Part shown: positions 1 to 10,590 of the stretch, one piece after another | Position numbering within the stretch: the first letter of the stretch is position 1 | Layout: each line of letters begins with the position of its first letter | DNA from: Pollenia angustigena | Taxonomy: Eukaryota > Arthropoda > Insecta > Diptera > Polleniidae | Direction of reading: 5' to 3' | DNA: 64,000 bases | NCBI GenBank assembly: GCA_930367215.1 | Contig: OV884059.1 | Coordinates: forward strand, 52,794,957 to 52,858,956 | The notes under the pieces: model-generated | The model's database searches: none | What the model saw: the letters and a program-made list of their open reading frames with translations, nothing else | Told to the model about the DNA's origin: nothing | Translations under genes and position numbers: made by a program

Positions 1-762
1 TATAGGCGAGAGGGACGAGGGGAAAAGAAGCGAGTACACAGATGCATGTACTGTCTTTACGTTTTGCTTTTTCATTCGTTGTTTAATTTTGTTATTGTTT
101 TCAATATCAAAAAACCACATGTCGTCAACATGAAATGAATCATTTGAACGCCAATTCATGTTCAAAGAAGAAAAAAAGAAGAATCTTGTCAATAAGACTT
201 GAGCCGTATGAACTCAGACTAACATGGGGTCTTCACCTGACAATTTTTTGTCATACCAAACGTTTTTTTTTTTATATGAAGTTTGACGTTTATTATAACA
301 AAAAATTTTCAGATGAAGAACCTATGTAACAAAAAAAAATAGACAGAAAACCAAAATATGAAAGTCTTATGACCATAGCTACTTATATAAGAAATAAGTT
401 TCTTATATAAAATAGTTGTATATAAGAAAGAAACGCTTATAAGAAACTTTTTTCATGGATTTTTTAAGTTTCTTATATCCGATAAATACTGTAATAATAA
501 AAATTTCAAAATTACAAACACATGCTGATCATGAGCAGTATGTGTATATGGGACCCTTTATTAATAATACAAAATCGCCATATATTTTATAAATCGCCGA
601 AAAACATCGCAGCGAGACATCTCTTAGTATGGCAGCCTTGATTATATTATGAAAGTGATTAAAGTAATCTGGCAATGAGTAAAAGAAACAAGTATATTTT
701 GTTATTACATATAGACACTAATAATATTGTTGTTTCTTTTCAATCAGTCCGGTAAAGAATAA
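1..762. other. AT-rich intergenic DNA, no gene
   Basis: I see no coding signal here. Positions 380-480 contain several TATAAGAAA / TTTCTTATA motifs in both orientations. The same motif is abundant at 47090-47870, so this is probably a remnant of the same MITE-like family. Confidence 0.5.
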
Positions 763-913
763 AGCTGGGTACACACTATGCAAAGCGTTTACGCAATCTA
801 GTGAATTAAATTCATTTTCATTCATTCTAGATTGCATCAACATCAAAACGCTTTGATATTTTGAGGTTGCATTGAAACAGATTGCATGTAGGTTGCATTG
901 TGTGTACCAAGCA
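763..913. mobile_element. PIF/Harbinger-like MITE, 151 bp
   Basis: Imperfect terminal inverted repeats: the left end reads AGCTGGGTACACAC and the right end, on the other strand, TGCTTGGTACACAC. Both are flanked by TAA (760-762 and 914-916), the 3-bp duplication typical of PIF/Harbinger. An inner inverted pair, GCAATCTAG / CTAGATTGC, lies at about 793-836. No coding capacity. Confidence 0.7.
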
Positions 914-916
914 TAA

Positions 917-1126
917 GAAATAAAGTGGACAAGCAACTGAAGTAAATGAACCTGTGAACTAAATGAACTGAACTAAATGAACCCACTCAAAAGAATACTG
1001 ACGCAAAAGACTAAGTGACGTAAAGTGAACTGTTGAACTAAAAGGAACTGTCAGACTGAAAGACCGTTCAACGTTCATCTGTCTGACTAGTTCAATTGAA
1101 CTAGTTCGTTCATGAACTACCCAACT
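917..1126. repeat. GAACT/TGAAC-rich short repeat stretch
   Basis: This stretch has many copies of GAACTAAATGAAC-like words and a palindromic end around 1080-1117 (CTAGTTCAATTGAACTAG). It abuts the broken end of the gag fragment and may be a degenerate foldback element. The boundaries are uncertain. Confidence 0.35.
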
Positions 1127-2257
1127 CTAGGGCCTGATATTTATCCTAATTATCTTCATAAGGGCATCATCGCCCATAGGGGTTCCCAGTTTTAAATTTA
1201 GATTAACTATGGTGGAATGGAAGTCGTCGTAGCTTTTCTTCGGAAGCTGTTTTCGAGATGAAATTTTCATCAGAATGTCCAAGTCACTTTCCAACGCACC
1301 GAATTTTCTAGTTATAGCCCTTTTCAATGATGGATATGTTGCCCTAGGGTTTTGTTTGATGTACATCCAAAACCAAGTTTCCGCCTTGCCCTTTAAAAAG
1401 ATATGGAAGTTTGCCATTAAATAGTCCACTGGACATTGACTACGCTCAGTGAGGGTATCTATTTTGAATAAAAAATCAGATACGTCTTCCTCACCGCTAA
1501 GCGAGACGTTCCAATCTTTCAATTTTATGAACATAGATGCTGAAGAAGCATTTGAGTTCATATTGGAACTTTGGGAATTTAATCCCGGAGACTCGTTTGT
1601 AGCCCTTGCACCTCTGGTTTGTCCCAAATCCCTTCTAATATCGTTTAATTCTCGCCTGAAGTCCTCTTGAGTGCTTCTCATGGCGTCCCTTACATAGTTA
1701 ATCAGAGCGTCCATGTTACCCGTGTCCGACAAGGGATAGTAAGGTTCTTCCACCCTCGCAAGAGGATGGCGGTCAGTCGTCGGACACGGGTAACATTCCT
1801 CTTGCGAGGGTGGAAGAACCTTACTATCCCTTGTGACCATAATCAAATTTTCGTTCAGAATGGGCTGGTTATCAATAAACCCGATTGGCTGTACCAAATT
1901 TCGCAAGTTTTCCGCAGTCAAATCCGAGAGAGATCTCTCGAGTATCTCGCAATTCGAAACTTCCCTGTCGTTAAGACAGACCGAAGATGTCCTTACCGCT
2001 ATTATACTCGTGTCCGACCGCGAAGTCCCTAAACTGACTATACTACTCGACTTCTGACCTATCGACGTTCGACCGCGACCTCCAACTACTGTATCGGGTT
2101 TAATATTCCGCGCTCCTACAGAAGACCTACCTCTCACACTAGATGATGCCTGATTGGGGGTGGTATTACGCGTTACCGTTTTATTTTTATCTGTACCGGA
2201 TCGCGTGCTATATTTGTGCCTAGTGCACCAATCAACCAGGGGATAGAAAAAACGCGG
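1127..2257 (-). pseudogene. gag: Ty3-type gag fragment, truncated
   Basis: A minus-strand open frame of about 370 codons. It resembles the gag of the intact element at 11733-13259: both have a conserved block with W-x-M/L-x-I, a run ending near L-x-R-K-Q-x-P, and a stretch ending D-x-(x)-M/L-K-I-I/L-x-R-N/I. Gag would form the particle shell. The frame is open up to 2257 and the first start-like codon at 2137 is GTG, so the true N-terminus is lost or lies upstream. The 3' part, including all zinc knuckles, is missing at 1127. With the hAT insertion (3167-5064) removed, the distance from the primer site at 5254 to this gag is about 1.2 kb, close to the 1.15 kb leader of the intact element. This is therefore likely a decayed relative in the opposite orientation. 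Confidence 0.7.
1715..1832. repeat. Interleaved perfect inverted repeats inside gag
   Basis: Segment A (1715-1730, 16 bp) is inverted at 1779-1794, and segment B (1731-1766, 36 bp) is inverted at 1797-1832. The order is A-B-A'-B' rather than A-B-B'-A', so it is not a plain hairpin. It interrupts the gag frame's normal sequence and probably arose by template switching or a local inversion-duplication. Confidence 0.85.
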
Positions 2258-3158
2258 CTACTTTCAAGTTTAATAGGGTTGATTCCTATAATCTAGAAAA
2301 AAAATTCAATTAGGCAAATATTCACCGTATTCGAGGACGCGATTGGAATGAGAAAAAACTGTTCAGAAGGAACGTAAAATGCTGAAAGTGCGTAAAGTGG
2401 TTAAAATTTAAAACAAAAGGTATAATCGGACAATTTTTCGTAACCAAAGGTTAACGAATTCAATAATTTATAAGAAAATATTTACGATATTTCTTCCTGA
2501 CAAATTCCAGGAAAAATTTCTTTGGGCAAGCAAATGTTCAAATGGAAAAAATGTGCAAAAAGTGTTCAAAAGTGAGCAAAAGCAAATAGGAAAAATTTTA
2601 AAATGCACTAATTCATAAAATGTGTATTAAAAAGTTCTATTTTTTTTCCAAATTTTTTCTTTTTTCTTAAGTAAAAATATTTCCTATCATTCAAATTTTA
2701 TTGAAAAAAAAAATTTTATTAATTATACTATAAATGTTTCAAAAAAAAAGAAAAATTTTTTTTTTCTTTTTAAGTTTCTTTATAAAATTTTTTTATTTAT
2801 AAAGAAACATATTATATATTCGTAGTTTTTTAAGGTTTTTAAAATCTCATAAAAATTTGGATGCTAAGAAGAACTGGCATTGGTACGTATAACGATTGTT
2901 TGTAAAATAAAAAAAAATTCGTAATCGTAAAAAAAAGAAATACGCGTAAAACGGCTATGATATCATGTATCCTGTCTCTCCCTACTCCGTCGACCAGCAA
3001 ATCTGTTTCTATGACAGAATATGATGTCTCTACAATATTTCCCAAAATTACCTTTTCCTGTAAACATTTCCAAAAACTGTGTCGTGTCAAACATATGATT
3101 TCAAACCTGGATTATCTAACATCGTGCCTACCGTTTTTAAACGAGAGAGCGTTTCATG
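2258..3158. other. AT-rich leader-like DNA of the decayed minus-strand element
   Basis: There are no supported genes. Homopolymer A/T tracts are dense at 2630-2830. By position this is most likely the untranslated leader between the primer site (5254) and gag (2257) of the decayed Ty3 element. Confidence 0.35.
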
Positions 3159-3508
3159 GTTTGCATCAGGGCTGCCAGAAATTTTCAGCAAAAAATCTTA
3201 ATTTCACCAAAAAAAAATCTTATTTTTGAAGATAAAATCTTATTTTTGCAATATTTTATTTAATACATAATAAAAACAAAAAAAATTCAATTTCTTATAC
3301 TAAATTGTACATTTGTTTCTGCCGTATAATGTTGCAAGCAAAATCAAACTGAGAACGTTCTAAAACGTTTTTAACGAGACAAGTCGTTTTTTACTGTCAA
3401 AAGAAATTTTCGGGGTTATTTTTTAATCTGGTATCGATTGTTTTAAAGACAAGTCAAGTGGTCCATACAGGCAAACGGTAAATTATGTTCAGCTAAAAAA
3501 GCACTTAA

Positions 3509-4000
3509 TGCTAAGTTCACACTTGGGTTTTTAAACGCGTTTAAGCAAAATGTTGATTTAGCTAATCAAAGCCGTTCACATTACATTTGAGATGATTAAG
3601 ATGAGAGATGATTAAGAAAAAAACACACAAAAAAAATAAATTTATATTTCTTTAAAGTATTAAAAATGGATCAAAACACTTTTATAAAGTTATCAGAAGA
3701 TTATTTTAATCATTTTAATGATGAAATTGTGAAAATTTATGAATTATTTAAGGAAAAAAATAAAAACATTAAGCAGAAATCTTGGCCGGTTGTACACGAC
3801 ATGTTGGCGATTCTACATTATTAGGTATGTTCAGTGGATTCTATGTGGTTTATGAAGTGATTTAGTTGTTATCATGTCGATTTGAAGTGATTAAAAAATC
3901 ACTTCAATGTATGGGTAATCATCTCGATTTTGAAGTGATTAGAGCTTAATCACGTTCGAGCTGCTTAAACGCGTTTAAGAACTCAAGTGTGAACACAGTA
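3509..4000. mobile_element. PIF/Harbinger-like MITE, 492 bp
   Basis: Terminal inverted repeats of about 35-40 bp (TGCTAAGTTCACACTTGGG... at the left, matched at the right) share the core TTAAACGCGTTTAA. TAA flanks both ends (3506-3508 and 4001-4003). GAAGTGATTA recurs near the right end and could be a subterminal transposase-binding repeat. Confidence 0.8.
3666..3824 (+). CDS. Small ORF inside a Harbinger-like MITE, unknown
   Basis: A 52-codon ATG frame beginning MDQNTFIKLSEDYFN and containing W-P-V-V-H-D-M. It lies inside the 492-bp MITE and could be a remnant of the Myb-like second protein that PIF/Harbinger elements encode. That is only a guess from length and context; I do not recognise the protein. 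Confidence 0.2.
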   Translation: MDQNTFIKLSEDYFNHFNDEIVKIYELFKEKNKNIKQKSWPVVHDMLAILHY

Positions 4001-4589
4001 TAATTTAATTTCCAAATTTTGCACGCACCTTAATTCACCGGTATTTTTTCGAAATTCCTCGTCTATTGTTGTTTAGTTGCCACTAATACAACTGGCCTTT
4101 TCCTTATGCCTTTTTGTATTTTATTGTTTTATAAGGTCAGACTTACCACCACTTCCTTTAAAGCTAACGTTGCATATTTTACAAAATAGTTCATCCTCAC
4201 CAGACGAGCTTTTAATTCTTGTCAACCAACTGCTAAATTGTTGTAAAAACCATGAATTTATTTTTGTTGCCTTTTTAACCAAGAACAAAGGATATTTGAA
4301 AAATAAAGAAAAATAAATCTAGGAGTTCGAAATATGAAACAAAATACATATATAGGTTGACAGAAAATCGAAAAATAAGACGAAAAAATAATTGAAGGAT
4401 TTTTTTGGCTTTTTTTCCCATGTTCTATAATCCTGTACACTTTTTATATATGGAGTCGCCAAAAATTAGTATCTTACCACAATATCTTCAACATTCAATG
4501 TCATTGCTATTATTTAATTTTTGCGAACCTTAGTCTAACTTGCAATATTTTCTGTTTTGCAAAAGAAAAAGCGCGCAAAGCTTACACCT

Positions 4590-4823
4590 GGGGGCCTAAT
4601 TCTGGCAGTCGTGATCGAGTACTTTCTCGATTCGAAAGCAATTTTATTTCAGTCGATCCTGAACGAATCGAAATAATTTTTTCAGTATTTTAAAACTCAA
4701 ATTAATGCTTTACAACACCGTTAAAATAATCCAGATTTGTTCAGTATTGACTGAAATAATTAGATGTTAAATTGCTTTCGAATCGAGAAAGTACTCGATC
4801 ACGACTGCCAGAATCAGGCCCCT
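4590..4823. mobile_element. MITE with about 55-bp near-perfect inverted repeats
   Basis: The left arm begins GGGGCCTAATTCTGGCAG, and the right arm is its reverse complement with one mismatch. The arms stay matched through the GAGTACTTTCTCGATTCG region. The central part is AT-rich. No convincing target duplication was found, so the superfamily is open. It is nested in the hAT element. Confidence 0.75.
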
Positions 4824-5242
4824 GATTAATCACTCTTGAACAGAGGTTGCCTTTTAAGTATTTTTTTCCAGTAAACCGCAATGATGCATTATTAAGTTTA
4901 AAAATTTTCAAATGGGAACAAAGAAGTTTTTTTTTAATTAAACCTAACCTTCGTCTTGACAAACAAAAAGTCTTGTTTTTGGGGGAAAAATCTTAAATCT
5001 TTTTTCGGTTAAAAAATCTTTAAAAATAAGGTAAAATCTTACTTCTGGCAGCGCTGGTTTGCATTGCAGTTGAAACCAGGTTACGTATCCCAGAATTCAC
5101 GACTCTTACTACCGATACACTAAGTCAAATGTTAAAAAAAAAAAATACGAATTGTAAATGTGATCATTTTTCCTTTCCTTCCTTAAAGTGTCTTTCCCAC
5201 TTTGAGTTATTTTTTTTTTTTTTAAACATTGTCACCCTAAGC

Positions 5243-5445
5243 GTGGCTTTAACGTTGGGCGCCATATATGTTACGCGCAAACCTATTCATTAGGTTGCAA
5301 AAATTTTAAATCCACCATGCAGGTGGCTTTATGTTGGGCGCCATATATGTTACGACGCCAACCTGTTCATTAGGTTGCAAAAATTCTAAATCCACCATGC
5401 AGGTGGCTTTACGTTGGGCGCCATATATGTTAAGCGCCGTTACAA
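5243..5445 (-). repeat. 79-80-bp tandem repeat carrying three tRNA-Lys-type primer binding sites
   Basis: About 2.5 tandem units. On the minus strand each has TGGCGCCCAAC (plus-strand positions 5254-5264, 5333-5343, 5413-5423), preceded by GTAACATATA (GTTAACATATA-like in the last unit). TGGCGCCCAACG is complementary to the 3' end of fly tRNA-Lys, so these are triplicated primer sites of a minus-strand Ty3 element. Each unit also has two small hairpins, CCACC/GGTGG and AACCT/AGGTT. Confidence 0.75.
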
Positions 5446-5508
5446 AACTTTTCAAAAAAAAAAATCAAATAACGATCCAAAAGACCGGTCAAGGGGGTAT
5501 AAAAGCTG

Positions 5509-5548
5509 GCCCGCTAGCTCAGTAGCAAAATTTATCTTAACCAGGGTT
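5509..5548 (+). other. tRNA-Lys-like relic (5' half)
   Basis: GCCCGCTAGCTCAGT at 5509-5523 matches the 5' end and A-box of fly tRNA-Lys with one missing base, and CTTAACCAGGGT at 5536-5547 resembles its anticodon arm. There is no B-box, so this is not a functional tRNA. It lies about 85 bp from the triplicated tRNA-Lys primer sites, which makes an aberrant reverse-transcription product possible. Confidence 0.4.
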
Positions 5549-7567
5549 TTGGCACGTAAGCATATAACATACTTCACACCCCGGGAAGTATGTTTTAAAA
5601 TATCACGAAATTTAAAGTATATGTAAAAAAAATTCAAAATTTTACACCGCTAAGGAAAGAAAGAGAAAATGACCATATTAGACATCCCACTGAGTGATGA
5701 TATGGCTTAGGTGTTTCGCCATATAGGGGTACACTATTCCCTACACCACCCTATGACAGGCTGGTACCCTACACTTTATTCTACCTGTCCCGTTTACAAA
5801 AACAATCGCTACATTATGGGGTACTTACCACGGCCAGATTCCTCCTAGCATCCATTTATATAAACAAAAAATTACATGGACATTATAATTTCAATTTTAA
5901 TTAAAATAGTCATTTATTTGCATCTTATAATTTAATAGCAGTGACATATAATTTTAAGTTTTTACTATTTTTCAAATATAAATGAACTCTACCTTGCTCT
6001 TAACTTAGTATTTTACCTCAAGCAGGGAACCTTTAATTCATTAATAACGAAGCAGAGGATGAGGTTCATTTATATTGACATCCTTAGGACTAGAGACAAA
6101 AAAAAATTATCAGTATTTAAAAAAAATAATTGCTTGAAAGTATTTAATTTTCATAAATGTGTTAATTGAATAAATTTATTTTAATTTACATTTAGCAACT
6201 TGAAATAATTAATTCATAAAAATGTGAAGTTAAATAACAAAGGAGAAAAAAAATCTTAATTGACGTTTTCTTCGCCAAAATAACGAATTTGGAATCGTGA
6301 AACTCTGAGCTATATTTAGTTTATCCAATTAACACATGGTTTGGAACGCAAAGTTTCCGATCAAGTACATTTTCTTGTATTCATTTCCATTTTATTTTAA
6401 GACACAAACTATATTCACAATCTTCAATTTTTTTTCTGTGAAGGGTTATAAGTAGCGGTTATAGAGTATTTAAAATGACATTAGATTAGGCCTGCCATAC
6501 GTCCTGGTTTTCCAGGATTGTTCTGGTTTTAGTATAGTTCTTACTTCATATAGATGTGTGTGGTTGTTGCAGCGGCCTTGTAGGCTTGATTTGTTGTTGC
6601 AACGGATGTTGTGGAAATCACCTCTTTTTTGGAGCTATTTATAAGTTGTTTCGGTTTTTAACCATATTTGCAGTTTTCTACTGTAGTTTAGGCTTTGAGA
6701 GTGTTTTGAAATTAAGCAGCTTATACAAAAATTACGAATTTGGTATTTTCTTCTTAACTTGAATTTTGTTTTCGGGAGTCTTATTTGCCCTGCTTTTAAA
6801 ATTTTAACATGTTTTCTTTTAACCTGTAGTTTATTTTGGGGTGCTTACTTAAAACATTCAATCTTCCAGTATTTTTAGTTTATTTAGGAAAATTACATAA
6901 ACGTATATTTTCCTTTTTAAATTTTTTTTGTTATTTTAGAACAATTACATAAAACATTTGTCTACTTATGGTTTTTTGGTTTGCTTTAGAACAATTATAT
7001 ACATAAAACATTTGTCTAACTTATGCTTTTTTTGTTTGTTTTAGAACAATTATATACATAAAACATTTGTCTAACTTATGTTTTTTGGTTTGTTTTAGAA
7101 CAATTATATAAAACATTTGTCTAACTTTTTTTTGCATACATATTTTGTTTATTTTTAATTTCTTTTTTTCTTATTTTGTGGTAACTATATAGAACGTTTG
7201 TTCCCTTTTTGCTCTTTTTCTAATGTGTTTTTATAATCAATAGACCATTTATAAAACACGTCTAGCGGGAAATGCACAAAACACATTCTTTAATTTAAAA
7301 TTTATAGTTATTTGATTGAATATTTAATGCAAATTTGTTTACGAACGCCCTCTTCGACCAATGATTCACGACTGCCCCCTTCAACTGCTAAAAATCAACT
7401 AACTCAAAATTGCATCATACTTCTTATTTAAGTATTCATTCAAATAAAAGAATCCGTTCATTTCTCTTTTTCTCATTTGCCATTCCATCGTTCACCCCTT
7501 GTTATTGTTGTCGCGAGAGAGATAATACACACGTATATGTGTATGCATGTATTTGTACATAGAAAAT
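5549..7567. other. Possible LTR remnant of the decayed minus-strand element, no gene
   Basis: By position, upstream (minus strand) of the primer sites, this could be old LTR sequence, but I could not align it with the intact LTRs by eye. It includes four units of a 50-55-bp tandem repeat at about 6930-7130 (AGAACAATTA...AAACATTTGTCT). No coding frame here looks real. The Cys-rich frame at 6556-6762 has no supporting feature. Confidence 0.35.
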
Positions 7568-7891
7568 CCCTGCAAATAAAATTGGACCACCAGATCCATT
7601 TTGATAAAATGGACTACTCCATGGACTGGTCCGATGTAATGCAAGCATAGACCATTTAATTTTTAAAAAGTGTTTGTAGTGAGACGACATGTCTTCGTTT
7701 TTTAACGACATGCTTTCGTTTTTAAACGACTTCAAAACTAATCCTCTTGTGTACACCATGGAGTAGTTTTAAAACTACCCCATAGTGGTCCGAAGGTGGG
7801 TTATATGGTCCTCTCCTAGGACATCGTAATGTTAAATATACCAGGTTTTTTCCATACGTTTGGGCTAGTTTTGGACTAGTCCTGGTCCCTT

Positions 7892-10574
7892 TGTTGCGGG
7901 TGGGTTTAGGCAGCACAAGATATATGTGTTGTTTTTTTTTTACATACAATGTTGTTGAATGCGATACAGTGTTGTTGGGTCCAGATGAGCGTTGGTTGTG
8001 CGTGGCTGGCTAGTTCCTACGAGGGAGAAACTGGATGAACTTGTTTTTATTTTCTGCCGTTTCTTACCTGTAAATTTTGTTGGTTTTGTTGTGTATGGTT
8101 TCCTGGTGCTTTGTCTTGAATGGTTTGTTTATGCCTTGCTGTACTGGGATTGATGGTTGTGTTTTTTTTTTTAGTGTGGTTTGCTTGTGTTTAATAAGTT
8201 AGGTTTTTTTTTATTGTTATTAGATGTTTAGGTTCTTTTTGGTTGCTTGTGCGTGTTGTTTTGATTAGTTTGTTTTTTTTGGGGTGAAATTGACTTTGGT
8301 TTCTTGGTGGTGTTTGTTTTGCCTGAATGTGTGGAGGTTTTGTTTTTTTTTGGTATTCCAGGAGGATTGTGGTTTTTGAAGTTGTTTCGTTGTGATTTTG
8401 GTTTGTTTTTTTTTTTTTGTTTGTTTAAGGCGTTTGTTGCAAAATTATTTTTTTTATGGACTGGTTAGTAAAATGTGTTTTATAAATGTCAGCTGTTAGA
8501 ATGATGTGCAGACTGGAAGTCCTTTCTGGAAAGTTGAGCTTTCAATTAAGAGTTGCATTAGGATGGTAGGCATAGAGTTGCAATTGAAATGGAATAGAAT
8601 TTTTGTTGGTGTGCAAAGGAAGAGAAAAATAGGATAGACTTTCTCTGTGAAACAATAATGAGTTTTCAAGGCCAAAGGGAAACGGTTATTGACCCCAAAT
8701 TGTTTTTGTCAGAACTGTTTAATCTTTAATGTTACGTTTCGGTACTTGTTTTTTATGTTTTTGTTTTGTTGCTGTATGATAAAAATAATGGTAGCTGAAG
8801 ACTGAGAGAAAGCTGTGAGGATTTCTTTAGATCACTTATAGATTGACAAGTGAACAAGAAAGTTAAAAGTGCCCAGCATTTAAAAGTGGAAAAAGGTGTT
8901 AAAATTAGTGTATTTTAGTAAAAGTTTAAATAAATACAAAGTATTTAATAATTTTATTGGGAAAAAATATATATGTACATAAATAAAAGTAAGTAGTACA
9001 CTAATTATAGAAAGTGCGTATACAAAAACGAGAAGGTTATTAAGTGAGAATTATTATTACCTAGGAGTTCCTGCAGGATAAAATATTGCCAACAGAAGAA
9101 GTGTAAAGCGAATAGAGAAGGAAGCTAATATACCAGGGATATTTTCCTGGAGAGTGGATTCAGTAAACAGAACCACGTCACAAGTATTTGTAAGCTATTT
9201 CTGCTGGAACAACGTAAAATTAAGAAAAAAAAAGGTAAAGAATGAATATTTGTTTTTATTTGAACAGTTTAGTGACCAAAATTCGTGGCATCCGGTGAAG
9301 TGGAAAGTATTTTTGGGTTGGCAATATAGGTTAGTGTGCAGGAAAGCTTATTAATTTTTCCAACAGCTTTTTCCGTGGAACAGAAGCTTTATTCAAAAGT
9401 TCCAGTATAAAAGTCAAATCTTTAAACCTGGCACTAGAAAACATAACATAAACATACCCAGCGAGAAATTTTATAACGTGTTCTCAGTGATAGGGAAAAT
9501 AAGTTTTATTTTAAGTTGTATATGTATTTATCTTTAATATTTAGTATAAATTAGAGTAAGGTTTTAAAAAGTGTATTGTTCAGTATTGTGTAAAAGGGAT
9601 CGCATAGTGACTAGGTTTTAAAATAAGATCGCGAAAAATAAGATATAATATATATAATATTTGGTAAAATACGACCCTCAGAGAGCTCTTTTAGGGTAGG
9701 TAAATTATCGAGCGAAAATATTGGTCAGGCAGGAATTTTTAGTAGATCCTGTTAAATAACGCTCTGTTCGGTCCTTTGTTAGGTGTTTGTGTATTGTATG
9801 TATATTATTGTAGTGTGAAGTATTTGGTAAACGTTTTAGGTGTAAGTTTTAAATACCTAATTTTATGAATTTTTGGATTTTAAGTATTATGATCTGAGGA
9901 GAGGAAAAAAAAATTAAGTCAAGATTTGAGGAAAGAAAGTAAAAAGGAAAATTTTCAATAATTAAAAGTAAATAATAATTAATTTTAATTTGTGAAGAAT
10001 TATTATTTAAACAAATATTGGACTATGTTTTTGGTGTTATTAAAAATTTTAAATTACGGATAAAAGTAAAACGGATATAAATTTTTCTTATTCCGGAAAT
10101 GAAAGGAAGTAGCAATTAGTTTTTCGTATTTAAGGTTTTATTGGTTTAAAGTTAGTTAAGTTAAGTTAATGTTTTGTGGTTTTTTTTATTAAAGTTTAAT
10201 TATGTCTAGTATTGGTTATATTATAATAAATTTGATTTTGTTTTAAAAAAATGGAAAAAATGATGAGTGAGTAAATATATTATTTGGGATTGTTGATGGA
10301 TAGGATGTGATGGACGGGTAGTGGGGCCCGCGTTAAACTTAGGATGGATGATATGCGGCCATGGTTGGGTATGGGCGATTGAAGATGTACAGCTGTCTTC
10401 CTGTGGGTAATTGTTTCGTTCATTGTAGAGTAGTTGTTCTTTGTTTTTTTTTTGTTCATTTTTATTTTGTGGCGAATCTTGGCCATCGCAAGGGTTGAGA
10501 ACTACTCCCAGAGATGATGCCGCTTGAGTTAGTTGGAATGATGGAGTCTAGAGGCCGACACAAGGTTCATAACA
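7892..10574 (+). repeat. 5' LTR
   Basis: 2,683 bp, TG...CA bounded. The first 550 bp are strongly T/G-skewed. The 68-codon minus-strand frame at 10280-10486 recurs in the 3' LTR only because the LTRs are copies; I do not regard it as a gene. A TATA-like AGTATAAATT lies at about 9542, but I cannot define the promoter with confidence. Confidence 0.92.
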
Positions 10575-10579
10575 GAATA

Positions 10580-10590
10580 TGGCGCCCAAT
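10580..10590 (+). promoter_or_regulatory. Primer binding site, tRNA-Lys type
   Basis: TGGCGCCCAA starts six bases after the LTR end and is complementary to the first ten bases from the 3' end of fly tRNA-Lys. The match is lost afterwards (TCTG instead of CGTG), so the site is short. Confidence 0.75.

Larger units (their letters stand above)
3167..5056. mobile_element. hAT-like non-autonomous element with 8-bp TSD
   Basis: The left end reads CAGGGCTGCCAGAA; the right end, on the other strand, reads CAGCGCTGCCAGAA. Both are flanked by a perfect 8-bp duplication, GTTTGCAT (3159-3166 and 5057-5064). CAGnGCTGCCAG ends with 8-bp duplications are typical of insect hAT elements. No transposase frame is visible. 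Two smaller MITEs (3509-4000 and 4590-4823) are nested inside. Confidence 0.85.

Noticed and set aside
5509..5548. Functional tRNA-Lys gene
   Set aside because: Only the 5' half and part of the anticodon arm are recognisable; there is no B-box, T-arm or acceptor pairing.
6556..6762. Cys-rich 68-codon frame as a small secreted peptide
   Set aside because: The TGT/TGC-rich stretch is short, the rest is hydrophobic without a clear signal or cleavage pattern, and the surroundings are repeat DNA.
10280..10486. 68-codon frame repeated at 20322-20528
   Set aside because: It is identical only because it lies in both LTRs of a young element. It has no start context or known motif.
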